A DNA stretch of 64,000 nt from Solirubrobacterales bacterium (GTDB lineage: Bacteria; Actinomycetota; Thermoleophilia; Solirubrobacterales; Solirubrobacteraceae): contig DAHUYQ010000013.1 of the NCBI GenBank assembly GCA_027315115.1, positions 1-64,000 on the forward strand, in the 5' to 3' direction. Positions 43,976 to 52,352 of the stretch are shown piece by piece. The position numbers and the translations under genes were made by a program. Positions within the stretch are counted from its first letter, which is position 1; every line of letters begins with the position of its first letter. Under the pieces are notes generated by a model, which was given only the letters and a program-made list of their open reading frames with translations, searched no databases and had not been told where the DNA came from.

Positions 43976-44212
43976 TCAGTCGGACGCGCCGGCGTCCAGC
44001 GAATCGGGGCGGGCGTCCGCCGCGCGGGCGCGATAGCCGCCGCACCGGAGCACCGGCACGCGCGGGTATCGTGGGTAGGCGGGATCGTCGCGCGAGCGGT
44101 TGCACAGCGAGAAGCGCGAGCCCCGGGTGTTCGTGACGACCCGCTGAAAGAAGCAGGTCTCGCAAAGGCCCGCGTGGGGGCCGCCAGGCGCGCCGGTGGA
44201 CTCGATCGCCAT
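43976..44212 (-). CDS. small Cys-rich conserved protein
   Basis: A 78-residue protein. The motif LCETCFFQRVVTNTRGSRFSLCNRS, followed by RYPRVPVLRCGGY, places four cysteines in a CxxC-x(n)-C-x(n)-C pattern, suggesting a zinc ribbon. Similar short proteins occur across Actinobacteria and I know of no assigned role. The N-terminus is short and the C-terminus a basic disordered tail. It lies alone in the 0.45-kb gap between the Uma2 gene and the ABC exporter, on the opposite strand. Confidence 0.7.
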   Translation of the reverse strand: MAIESTGAPGGPHAGLCETCFFQRVVTNTRGSRFSLCNRSRDDPAYPRYPRVPVLRCGGYRARAADARPDSLDAGASD

Positions 44213-44298
44213 CGCGGCCAGGCTATCTGCAAGCGCGGCCGGCGACCCGCCTGGCTACGTAGCTTCACCGACATGCGATAATCGTTGACCAAGCAACT

Positions 44299-46266
44299 AT
44301 GGCGACCTTCAGACGACTCCTCGGATTCCTCGCCCCATACAAGCGCGGAATGATCGTCTCGTGGTCGCTGGCGAGCCTCGCGATGGTGATGACGGTGGCG
44401 CTGCCGCGGCTGACCGGGGCCGCGGTCGAAGCGATCCAGAAAGGCGCGAGCGCCACAGGCGATCACCATCTCGCCGCGCGCGCTCACGATCGCGAAACGC
44501 TGCTCACGCTCGCGCTCGCGATCGTCGCGGTCGTGCTGGCGCGCTGGGTGCTGACCTACTGGCGGCGGATGGTCGCCGGCCGGGTCTCCCTCGGCGTCGA
44601 GTACGACCTGCGCGAGCGACTGTACGGCCACCTCCAACGTCTGGAGCTCGGCTTCTTCGACCATCAGCAAACGGGACAGCTCATGTCGCGCGCCACTGTC
44701 GACCTCACCGCCGTGCGCTTCTTCCTCGGCTACGGCCTGGTGTTCATCCTGCAGTCGATCCTCACGATCGCGCTGGCGGGGGTCGTGATGATCGCGCTCA
44801 ACCCGGGCCTGGGCCTGATCTCGCTGGCCCCGGTGCCGTTCGTCGTCGTGATCTCCTACCGCTACGGGCGCCGGGCGCGGCCCGCGATCCAGGAGACCCA
44901 GCAGCGGATCGCCGAGCTCACCGCGGACGCCGAGGAGAACATCTCCGGCGTGCGCGTCGTGAAGGCGTTCGCGCGCGAGCCGCGCCAGCTCTCGCGCTTC
45001 ACGCGCAGCGTCGGCCGCGTCTTCATCCAGGCGATGGTCGCCACCCGCCTGGAGGCGTTCTACAACCCCATGATCGGCTTCCTGCCGCAGCTCGGGCTGG
45101 CCGCGGTGCTGTTGATCGGCGGGCAGGCCGTGATCCACGCGCATCTCACGCTCGGCGAGTTCACCGCCTTCTTCCTCTACCTGAACATGCTGATCACGCC
45201 GATGCGCTCCCTCGGCGTGACGCTGAACCTCGCCCAGCGGGCGAGCGCCTCCGGCGCGCGCATGTTCCAGGTGCTCGATCGCGAGCCGCGGCTGCGCGAG
45301 ACGCCCGACGCGCCGGCGCTGCCGGCCGGCAGCGGGCACGTGGAGCTGCGCAAAGTCACGCTGCGCTACGAGGACCCGCACGACGAGATCGGCACGAGCA
45401 CGCCCGGCGCGAACACGCCCGGTGCGGGCGCTCCGGGCGTGCTCGCGGCCGCCGACGGCGCGGGCGCGCCCACCGCCGCCGCGGTAGACGCGCTGCCGCC
45501 CCACGCCACCAGCGGCCACCCCACCGCGCCGGCGGGCCGCACCGTGCTGCACGACATCGACCTCGACGTGCCCGCAGGGCGCACGGTCGCGCTGGTCGGC
45601 GCCACCGGATCGGGCAAGACGAGCCTGGTCGCGCTGCTCTCCAGGCTGTACGACCCGGCACAGGGCAGCGTCCTGCTCGACGGAGCCGACGTGCGCAAGG
45701 TCAGCCTCGCATCGCTGCGCGCGGCGGTCGCCGTGGTCAGCGACGACCCGTTCCTGTTCTCCGCCTCGGTCGCCGAGAACATCGCGTACGCGCGGCCCGA
45801 CGCGTCCACCGAGGAGATCGAAGAGGCGGCGCGCCGGGCACAGGCGCACGAGTTCGTCTCCAAGCTGCCACAGGGCTACGGCACCCAGATAGGCGAGCGC
45901 GGCCTGACGCTCTCCGGCGGGCAGCGACAGCGGATCGCGATCGCCAGAGCGCTGCTTGCCAACCCGCGCGTGCTCGTGCTCGACGACGCGACATCCTCCG
46001 TGGACGCCTCCACGGAGCGCTCGATCAAGCTCGCGCTGGCGCAGGCGATGGCGGGACGCACGACCTTCGTGATCGCCCACAGGCTCTCGACAATCGCGCT
46101 GGCGCAGGAAATCGTCGTGCTCGAGGAAGGTCGCATCATCGCCCAGGGAGAGCACGAGGAGCTGATAGAGGTCTCCGAGCTCTACCGCGAGATAGTCGAG
46201 AAGGGCCTGCCCGAGAGCGTCTTCCTGACGACCGAGACACGCGAGCGCGAGGTCAGCGGGCTGTGA
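44299..46266 (+). CDS. ABC exporter half-transporter, degenerate-site subunit
   Basis: A 655-residue type IV ABC exporter subunit: six membrane helices in the first 310 residues, then a nucleotide-binding domain. A roughly 60-residue Pro/Ala/Gly/Thr insert (about 355-413, LPPHATSGHPTAPAG at its end) interrupts the start of the nucleotide-binding domain. Walker A is GATGSGKTS and the signature LSGGQRQR is canonical. Walker B reads LVLDDATSS, with Asp in place of the catalytic Glu. This is the subunit that forms the non-hydrolysing site in heterodimeric exporters. The next gene overlaps by 4 bp (GTGA) and codes for the partner. Confidence 0.92.
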   Translation: MATFRRLLGFLAPYKRGMIVSWSLASLAMVMTVALPRLTGAAVEAIQKGASATGDHHLAARAHDRETLLTLALAIVAVVLARWVLTYWRRMVAGRVSLGVEYDLRERLYGHLQRLELGFFDHQQTGQLMSRATVDLTAVRFFLGYGLVFILQSILTIALAGVVMIALNPGLGLISLAPVPFVVVISYRYGRRARPAIQETQQRIAELTADAEENISGVRVVKAFAREPRQLSRFTRSVGRVFIQAMVATRLEAFYNPMIGFLPQLGLAAVLLIGGQAVIHAHLTLGEFTAFFLYLNMLITPMRSLGVTLNLAQRASASGARMFQVLDREPRLRETPDAPALPAGSGHVELRKVTLRYEDPHDEIGTSTPGANTPGAGAPGVLAAADGAGAPTAAAVDALPPHATSGHPTAPAGRTVLHDIDLDVPAGRTVALVGATGSGKTSLVALLSRLYDPAQGSVLLDGADVRKVSLASLRAAVAVVSDDPFLFSASVAENIAYARPDASTEEIEEAARRAQAHEFVSKLPQGYGTQIGERGLTLSGGQRQRIAIARALLANPRVLVLDDATSSVDASTERSIKLALAQAMAGRTTFVIAHRLSTIALAQEIVVLEEGRIIAQGEHEELIEVSELYREIVEKGLPESVFLTTETREREVSGL

Positions 46267-48110
46267 GCGCGCACGGCGGCATGAGCGGCGGGCGAGGCGG
46301 AGGCGGGCGCGGGCTGGGCCCGGGCGCGGCACGCGGCGGCCAGCAGTGGGACGGGGAGCGCGCCAGCAGGGGCAGCCGGGGCCGCAACCTGCGCGCGCTG
46401 CTTGATCTGCTCTCCCCCTACCGCCTGCGCGTGAGCGCGATGCTCGCCTCGCTGCTGATTGGCACCGCCGCGGGCCTCGCTCCGCCGCTGCTGGCGCGGA
46501 CCGCCATCGATCAGGGCATAACGCATCACAACACGCAGACCCTCGTGATCGTCGTGATCGCCTTCCTGGCCTCGGCGATCCTGGTGTGGCTGGCCACCTA
46601 CGCGCAGACCTATCTGGTGGGCTGGGTGGGCCAGCGCGCGCTGGCGGACCTGCGCATTCGGATCTTCAAGCACCTGCAGTCCCAGCCGATCGGCTTCTAC
46701 GAGAGCCGCCCGGCGGGCGTGCTGATCTCCCGCATCACAAACGACGTGGAGGCGCTGGAAAGCCTTGTCACCGACTCGGTGGTCACCCTCTTCCAGGCCG
46801 GTCTGACGCTGGTCGGCGCGATCGGCGTGCTGCTCTACCTGGACTGGAAACTGGCGCTGCTGACCTTCTGCGTGGTGCCGCTGGTCGTGGGCGGCAGCAT
46901 CTGGTTCCGGCTGGCCTCCGCGACGGCCTTCAGGCGCACGCGCGAGACGATCGGCGCGATCACCGCCTACCTGCAGGAGACCCTCTCCGGGATCAGGGTC
47001 GTGCGCAGCTTCGGCCAGGAGAGCCGCCACGAGGCGACCTTCGCGCGGCTCAACGAGGACAACCGCGAGGCCAACATGGTCACGGTGCGCCTGAACGCCG
47101 CCTACTTCCCGGCGGTGGAAATGCTCTCCGGGATCGCGCTGGCGGTGATCGTGCTCTACGGCGGCTACCAGGCGATCGAAGGCCACATCACCTCCGGCAC
47201 CGTGGTCGCGTTCGTGGCGACCCTCGCCTTCCTCTTCGAACCCATCCAGCAGCTCTCCCAGCTCTACACGACCTACCAGTCCGGCATGGCCGCGCTGGAG
47301 AAGATCTTCCTGCTGCTGGACACCAAGCCGACCCTGCAGGACCGGCCCGGCGCGCCGACGCTCGGGCAGATCGACGGCGACGTGCGCTTCGATCAGGTCA
47401 GCTTCGGCTACAAGCCCGACGTGCTGGCCCTGCGCGACGTGGACCTGCACATAAGCGCCGGCGAAACGGTCGCTCTGGTGGGCGCCACCGGCGCCGGCAA
47501 GTCCACGATCGCCAAGCTGGTGGCGCGCTTCTACGACCCCACCTCCGGCACGGTGCGCGTGGACGGCCGCGACCTGCGCGAGGTCTCAAGCCACTCGCTG
47601 CGCTCGCAGATGGGGATCGTGCCCCAGGAGGCGTTCCTGTTCGCGGGCAGCGTGGCCGAGAACATCGCCTTCGGGCGCCCGGACGCCGACCTGGAGGCGA
47701 TCGAAGCGGCGGCCGCCGCGGTCGGCGCGGAGCATTTCATCGACGAGCTGCCGGAGGGCTATGACACGCAGATCGGCGAGCGCGGCGGCCAGCTCTCAGC
47801 CGGCCAGCGGCAGCTCATCGCCTTCACCAGGGCGCTGATCGCCGACCCGCGGATCCTGATTCTCGACGAGGCGACCTCAAACGTCGACCTGCACACCGAG
47901 AGCCGCATCGAGGAGGGCCTTGCCACCCTGCTCGCGGGCCGCACGGCGGTCGTGATCGCCCACCGCCTCTCCACGATCAGGCAGGCCGACAGGATCGTGC
48001 TGCTCCAGGACGGCCAGATCGTCGAGGAAGGCACCCACGAGGAGCTGGTAGCCGCCGCGGGGCGCTATCACGAGCTCTACAACGACTGGGCGGCTCAGGC
48101 GGTGGCCTGA
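46263..48110 (+). CDS. ABC exporter half-transporter, catalytic-site subunit
   Basis: A 615-residue partner of the previous gene. A glycine-rich N-terminus (about 45 residues) precedes six helices, then the nucleotide-binding domain. Walker A is GATGAGKST near residue 407. Walker B is LILDEATSN, with the catalytic Glu. The signature is LSAGQRQ, with Ala for the second Gly, as found in subunits whose signature faces the degenerate site. The pair therefore fits the TM287/288 or BmrCD pattern of one active and one degenerate ATP site. Function is probably drug or lipid export. Confidence 0.92.
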   Translation: MSAHGGMSGGRGGGGRGLGPGAARGGQQWDGERASRGSRGRNLRALLDLLSPYRLRVSAMLASLLIGTAAGLAPPLLARTAIDQGITHHNTQTLVIVVIAFLASAILVWLATYAQTYLVGWVGQRALADLRIRIFKHLQSQPIGFYESRPAGVLISRITNDVEALESLVTDSVVTLFQAGLTLVGAIGVLLYLDWKLALLTFCVVPLVVGGSIWFRLASATAFRRTRETIGAITAYLQETLSGIRVVRSFGQESRHEATFARLNEDNREANMVTVRLNAAYFPAVEMLSGIALAVIVLYGGYQAIEGHITSGTVVAFVATLAFLFEPIQQLSQLYTTYQSGMAALEKIFLLLDTKPTLQDRPGAPTLGQIDGDVRFDQVSFGYKPDVLALRDVDLHISAGETVALVGATGAGKSTIAKLVARFYDPTSGTVRVDGRDLREVSSHSLRSQMGIVPQEAFLFAGSVAENIAFGRPDADLEAIEAAAAAVGAEHFIDELPEGYDTQIGERGGQLSAGQRQLIAFTRALIADPRILILDEATSNVDLHTESRIEEGLATLLAGRTAVVIAHRLSTIRQADRIVLLQDGQIVEEGTHEELVAAAGRYHELYNDWAAQAVA

Positions 48111-48171
48111 GCAAGCCGGACGGCTGGCGACGCCATCCCGCTGACCGTCCGCAAGAGCCGCAAGCCTGCGT

Positions 48172-48333
48172 CTAGGCGACCCCGCCCGGGCCGTCGACGA
48201 CACGCGCGGCGTGAAACTCCGTCACCCACTCCCGTGGCACGAAAGACGGCCGATCGCGTGCGCGCGACGAGCGGCTGAAACGAACGGCAACTCCGTCGGC
48301 AAGCGCCCACTCGACGCTCTGCTCGTAAGGCAT
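48172..48333 (-). CDS. possible small protein, unknown
   Basis: A 53-codon frame from ATG 48333 reading MPYEQSVEWALADGVAVRF and then PSFVPREWVTEFHAARVVDG. The composition is protein-like (mixed charged and hydrophobic residues, normal third-position GC). No family is recognised and no good ribosome site is seen. It may be a remnant of a larger gene. The rest of 48111-48373 shows nothing else. Confidence 0.3.
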   Translation of the reverse strand: MPYEQSVEWALADGVAVRFSRSSRARDRPSFVPREWVTEFHAARVVDGPGGVA

Positions 48334-48373
48334 CCGAGCAGGCTCTCAAAACGCTTGGGCAAACAGATGGAAG

Positions 48374-48446
48374 CTCCGGGACAGGGACTCGAACCCCAAT
48401 CTCCCGGTCCAGAGCCGGGCGTCACTGCCAATTGGACTATCCCGGA
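48374..48446 (-). tRNA. tRNA-Gln (CTG anticodon)
   Basis: Acceptor TCCGGGA pairs with TCCCGGA, the D arm contains TAGTCCAATTGGCA, and the anticodon loop CTCTGGA gives anticodon CTG. The T arm has GGGGTTCGAGTCCC, and the discriminator is G, as expected for tRNA-Gln. CCA is not encoded. It stands alone, 73 bp from an HNH-type relic. Confidence 0.95.
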
Positions 48447-48519
48447 TCGGCGCGTGCTCTCGCAAGAATAGTCGATAGCGCGGCAGAGACGTTCCAAGCC
48501 CACGAGAACATACGTTCCC

Positions 48520-48851
48520 ATGGAGACCAGGGAACGCGTCCTCGAGATGCTTCACGCCGGACGATCACAGGCGGAGGTCGCCCGCCGGCTCGGCCTGACC
48601 AAGAGCACCGTCGCCTATCACGCGGGATCTCCCGATGGCGCGGCCGACCGCTGGCCTTGGAGCTGCACCATGTCAACGGCAACGGACAGGACAATCGCCT
48701 GGCCAACCTCGAGCTGCTTTGCCCCGACTGCCACAGCCAAACCGATCGCTGGGGCGGTCGAAACAGAGGCCGGCCATCGCTGCGCCTGCTCAAGAGCGCG
48801 CAGTCCGGGCATGGAATGAGCACCCGCCGGACCGGGGCGTCATCGCTTTGA
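48520..48851 (+). pseudogene. relic of an HTH-HNH endonuclease gene
   Basis: The ATG at 48520 opens a frame with a helix-turn-helix (RSQAEVARRLGLTKSTVAYH) that ends near codon 35. From about 48657 another frame encodes a complete HNH core (LELHHVNGNGQDNRLANLEL followed by LCPDCHSQTDRW). Intact members of this type have about 90 residues between these parts, so an internal deletion with a frameshift has joined them. HNH homing-type or phage-type endonucleases are typical passengers near tRNA genes. It is not expected to be functional. Confidence 0.65.
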
Positions 48852-48896
48852 GGTCGCGGTTTGCGATCTCAAAGGGCGCGGCAGAGGTCGCCCTGC

Positions 48897-49577
48897 CTAA
48901 CCCTGCAGCCGCCCCGCGCCGTTGGGCGCGAAGTAGGCGGTGATCGACTCCTCCAGGCCCGGGTCGAGCACGAGCAGGACCTCGTCGCCGGCTTCGATCA
49001 CGGTGTCCGACTTGGGCACGAAGCCGCTGCCGTCGCGCAGCACCGAGATGATCAGGCTGCCTTCGGGGAGCTTGATCTCCGAGACGCTGACGCCCACCAC
49101 GGGCGCCTCGGGGCTGACCTCCAGCTCGATGATCTCCAGGCGCTCCTCTTCCAGAGCAAGCAGGTGCACCAGACCGTAGCGCGGCACCTCGTGCTCGATC
49201 AGGCGCAGGATCAGGTCGGTCGCCGAGACGGCGGGCTGGATGCCCAGCAGCCGGAAGTGGTCGTGGTTGCGCGGGTTGTTGACGCGCGCGATGATCCGTT
49301 CGCAGAGGTACTTCTCCTTGGCGACCTGGCAGACCAGCATGTTGTCCTCGTCGTCCCCGGTCACCGCGATCACCAGGTCGGCGCGCTGGATGCCGGCGCG
49401 CTCCAGGACCCACAGCTCCGTCGCGTCGCCGTACTGGACCGCGTGCTCGAATTCGTCCTCGACGGAGAGGTAGCGCCGGCGGTCCGCCTCGATCAGGGTG
49501 ACCTCGTGGCCCTTGCCGATCAGCTCGCGGCCGAGGTTGCGGCCGACCTTGCCGGCCCCGACGATGATCACGTACAT
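48897..49577 (-). CDS. TrkA/KtrA-type RCK protein (RCK_N plus RCK_C)
   Basis: A 226-residue cytoplasmic regulator of K+ transport. The RCK_N domain has the Rossmann motif IIVGAGKVGRNLGREL, the acidic strand end VTLIEAD, the ATELWVLERAGI segment and the VTGDDEDNMLVCQVAK helix. A C-terminal RCK_C domain follows from about residue 140 (ELEVSPEAPVVGVSVSEI to DEVLLVLDPG). It would bind a nucleotide or cyclic di-nucleotide and gate a membrane partner. It follows a second RCK gene with no gap, and both lie immediately after the KimA-like permease gene. Confidence 0.93.
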   Translation of the reverse strand: MYVIIVGAGKVGRNLGRELIGKGHEVTLIEADRRRYLSVEDEFEHAVQYGDATELWVLERAGIQRADLVIAVTGDDEDNMLVCQVAKEKYLCERIIARVNNPRNHDHFRLLGIQPAVSATDLILRLIEHEVPRYGLVHLLALEEERLEIIELEVSPEAPVVGVSVSEIKLPEGSLIISVLRDGSGFVPKSDTVIEAGDEVLLVLDPGLEESITAYFAPNGAGRLQG

Positions 49578-50000
49578 CTAGGCCAGCTCCAGCTCGCGCT
49601 CGAACATCGAGATCGCGTGCTCTGTGGGAGAGATCGTGTTCATGCCCTGCTGCCTGTACCAGCTCGCGCGCGCCGGGTCCATCACGCGCGCCAGCACCTT
49701 GGGCACCCCGAAGCGCTTCATCGCGATCTGGGCGATGATCAGGTTGGTGTTGTCGCCGTCGGTGGAGGCGATGAAGACGTCGGCACGTTCGATGCCGGCC
49801 TGCAGCAGCGCGTCGATCTCCAGGCCCGTGCCGACCGTGAACATGCCCTGCCCGTCCTCCCAGTTGCGGCCCTGGCCGGCGTCCAGGCGCTCGTGGGAGA
49901 GCGGATCCTCGTCCAGAACCGAGACGGTGTGGCCGGCGGCGAGCGCCGACTTGGCGATGGCCGCTCCCACGCGACCGGCTCCCACGATCAGGATGAACAT
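49578..50000 (-). CDS. short RCK_N-only protein (TrkA-N type)
   Basis: A 140-residue protein with an RCK_N Rossmann domain (FILIVGAGRVGAAIAKSAL, then SVLDEDP, then GIERADVFIASTDGDNTNLI) and no RCK_C domain. Its partner is the 226-residue RCK protein just downstream, which has one. ATG 50000 is preferred; a TTG at 50018, directly abutting the permease stop, is the alternative. Two different RCK subunits in tandem are known for some TrkA/KtrA systems and allow heteromeric rings. Confidence 0.9.
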   Translation of the reverse strand: MFILIVGAGRVGAAIAKSALAAGHTVSVLDEDPLSHERLDAGQGRNWEDGQGMFTVGTGLEIDALLQAGIERADVFIASTDGDNTNLIIAQIAMKRFGVPKVLARVMDPARASWYRQQGMNTISPTEHAISMFERELELA

Positions 50001-50018
50001 GGCGCGGAGGTTAGCCAA

Positions 50019-52028
50019 TCAGCGCGCCGGAGTTGCCGACGCCGGCGTCTGCTCGACACGCACGCCGTCCTGGCTGGCCGGCGGAGCGGTCACGATCACC
50101 CGGCAGCGCGCCTTGCCGATCACGTACTTGGTCGCCTCGCCGACGAAGTTCTCCAGCGGCGCCCTGCCGCCGAGCCTGCCACCCCCGCGGATCCGAGATG
50201 GCTCCTCGGCGCCCAGCACGATCGCCTCCACGCCGCGGCGGCGCGCCTCCTCCACGATCGCCGCTCCGGCGCGGCGCGCCCGCACGATCGCGGTGGCGAC
50301 ATGCACGCCGCTGTACTCCTCCCCCACCACCTTGGCTCTGGCGAGCGCGCGGCGAGCGCGCTTGACCTGCGCTTCGGGCAGCCTCGCGTCCAGCGGCAGC
50401 GAGAGCGGTATCTCGAAGATCCACAGGGCCTCAATCGTCGATCCCTCCAGCGACTCCTCCTCGGAGGGCTCGCCGGAGGCCAGCAGCGCCGCGGTCTGGA
50501 TGATGTCGTCATCCAGGGACGTGCCGAACAGCGGCACGAGGATGGAGCTGTACTCGCGTTCCTGCGGCGCCTGCACGCTCAGCATCTGCGGCGCGACCGT
50601 GACGCGCCGCAGAAGCGGATGTTCCTCGGAGCGCCGGTAGGCGACGTAGAGCACCAGCCCGGCGGCCATCCAGGCCAGCCCCACGTAGCGGGCAGCGGGA
50701 TGCAGCACCATCACGGCCACCCAGCCCGCGCTGAAGATCGCGCCCGCGACCACGGTCGGCAGCGGCACCTCGCCGCCCCGGATGCTCACCGACAGCGGCA
50801 CCTTGAAGCCCCGGTGCCTGTCGGGCTCGCTGTAGCGCAGTCGCAGCACCGAGACGTGCGCGATCGCGAGCGCCAGCGTGGCTCCAAACGCGTAGAGGCC
50901 GATCAGCAGGTCGAGGTTCTCCGGCGCCACCAGCCCGGCCGCGATCACCGCCGCGATGACGATCAGCACGTAGGGCGTAGAGCGCTTGGGATGCAGGCGC
51001 CCGAGGCGCGAGGGGATCTGGCGGTTGGTGGAGAGCGAGTAGGCAAGGCGGGAGAGACCGAGCATCGCCGAGTTGGCCGCCGCGACCAGCGTCAGGGTCG
51101 CGATCGCGCCGATCACGTAGCGGAGGCTGACCTGCAGCCAGTGGGGGTGCATCTGGTCGGCGATCCCGAGCACCGGCGCCTTGAGGTACTGGTCGCCGAG
51201 CGCGATGTGAGCGCCATGCACAGGCACGGCGCTGACGGCGACGACCCCGATGCCGACATAGGCGACGATCACCAGCCCGGCGCCGCTGATCAGCAGCCGT
51301 TTGAGGCTGCCGCGGTTGACGGTCACGTCCCCCGCCACGCCGGCCGCCGACTCCATGCCGGTGAAGGCGACCGTCGTCACGGTGAAGGCGAAGATCAGGC
51401 TCGACCAGGTCGGAGCGCTGCCGAGATGGATCGCGTCCAGGATCGCTTTGGGCTCGAAGAACAGCGCGAGCCCGATGCCCACGATCACGAGCTGCAGGAT
51501 CAGGGCGACGAACACGATCACCCCGATCCGCGCCTCCCTTCTGGCGCCGAAGCCGCGGATGTTGGTGAGCACCACGAACGCGATCAGCAAGAAAGCGAGT
51601 CCCAGCGCCTCCGCTTTCCCGCCCAGCGGCTCCCAGAAGACCCGCAGGTACTGGGTGGCGGTGTAGGAGGTGACGGCGATCAGGATGATGTAGTCGAGCA
51701 GCATCGCCCAGCCGGCGATGAAGCTGACGAGCTCGTTGAAGGCGTGCCGCGCGAACACGGTCGAGCCGCCGCGCTCGGGGTGCAGCGCAACGCCCTCGGC
51801 GTATGTCATCGACGCCGGCAGGAACAGCAGCCCCGCGACCAGCAGCACGATCGGGGTGAGGCCGAGCGCGTGCCCGGCCACGACACCGAGCGCGAAGTAG
51901 ATCGCGCTCGCGGCGGCCGCGTAGATGATCGCGAACAGCGCCGGCGAGCCGATCGAGCGGCGCACCATCGATTGGGAGAGCGACATCAGCTCGTCGCGGC
52001 GTGCGGGCGCCCGGCCATCATCGCTCAC
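50019..52028 (-). CDS. APC-fold permease with C-terminal Usp-like domain (KimA-like)
   Basis: A 669-residue membrane protein with about 12 helices. The N-terminal part has the APC-type opening SIGSPALFAIIYAAAASAIYF, then LPASMTYAEGVALHPERGGS and FTVTTVAFTGMESAAGVAGDV. After residue 510 a cytoplasmic Usp-like domain follows (EYSSILVPLFGTSLDDDII, then ARRRGVEAIVLGAEEPSR and KCRVIVTAPP-like end). This layout matches the K+ importer KimA more than an ordinary amino-acid permease. It starts with GTG overlapping a small membrane-protein gene by 4 bp. Two RCK genes follow directly. A role in K+ uptake is an inference from architecture and context. Confidence 0.85.
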   Translation of the reverse strand: MSDDGRAPARRDELMSLSQSMVRRSIGSPALFAIIYAAAASAIYFALGVVAGHALGLTPIVLLVAGLLFLPASMTYAEGVALHPERGGSTVFARHAFNELVSFIAGWAMLLDYIILIAVTSYTATQYLRVFWEPLGGKAEALGLAFLLIAFVVLTNIRGFGARREARIGVIVFVALILQLVIVGIGLALFFEPKAILDAIHLGSAPTWSSLIFAFTVTTVAFTGMESAAGVAGDVTVNRGSLKRLLISGAGLVIVAYVGIGVVAVSAVPVHGAHIALGDQYLKAPVLGIADQMHPHWLQVSLRYVIGAIATLTLVAAANSAMLGLSRLAYSLSTNRQIPSRLGRLHPKRSTPYVLIVIAAVIAAGLVAPENLDLLIGLYAFGATLALAIAHVSVLRLRYSEPDRHRGFKVPLSVSIRGGEVPLPTVVAGAIFSAGWVAVMVLHPAARYVGLAWMAAGLVLYVAYRRSEEHPLLRRVTVAPQMLSVQAPQEREYSSILVPLFGTSLDDDIIQTAALLASGEPSEEESLEGSTIEALWIFEIPLSLPLDARLPEAQVKRARRALARAKVVGEEYSGVHVATAIVRARRAGAAIVEEARRRGVEAIVLGAEEPSRIRGGGRLGGRAPLENFVGEATKYVIGKARCRVIVTAPPASQDGVRVEQTPASATPAR

Positions 52029-52222
52029 GGCGCTCTGCGACCCCTGCGCACCTCGACGTAGAGCCTGCCGGCGCCGGCGGCACAGAACAGCGCGCCCAGC
52101 AGCAGGCGTGCCGTGTAGGAGCCGGCGGAGGCGAACGCCTCCACGAGAAGCCCCACGCCGATCAGGATCATCGCGGTCGAGAGAACGAACACGCCCGCCC
52201 TGTGAAACTGCCTGCCGCTCAT
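52025..52222 (-). CDS. small two-helix membrane protein of the potassium-type operon
   Basis: A 65-residue protein with two hydrophobic segments (GVFVLSTAMILIGVGLLVEAF and TARLLLGALFCAAGAGRL) and a basic C-terminus (EVRRGRRAP). It overlaps the KimA-like permease by 4 bp and appears to be the first gene of the permease-RCK-RCK operon. It could be an accessory subunit. No family with known function is recognised. Confidence 0.7.
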   Translation of the reverse strand: MSGRQFHRAGVFVLSTAMILIGVGLLVEAFASAGSYTARLLLGALFCAAGAGRLYVEVRRGRRAP

Positions 52223-52319
52223 CTGACCGAGCCTCTCATCTAACCGTGAGCTTAGGACGACGACGACCCGGCCGGGGCGGTTGCCTGGAGCCGATCCGGG
52301 TCAGGCCCGGCCGGGGCGA

Positions 52320-52336
52320 CCGCCGGCATCCGGCGG
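52320..52336 (-). terminator. short hairpin after hppA
   Basis: CCGCCGG-CAT-CCGGCGG forms a compact perfect stem 16 bp beyond the hppA stop, read on the minus strand. The neighbouring 52223-52319 is rich in GGCCGGGGC repeats with further stem potential. There is no U tract. Confidence 0.45.
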
Positions 52337-52352
52337 CCGCCCACGGGGCGCA

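Noticed and set aside
43753..46332. An 859-residue frame antisense to the first ABC exporter gene
   Set aside because: No domain and atypical residue composition; the plus-strand ABC protein has all motifs.
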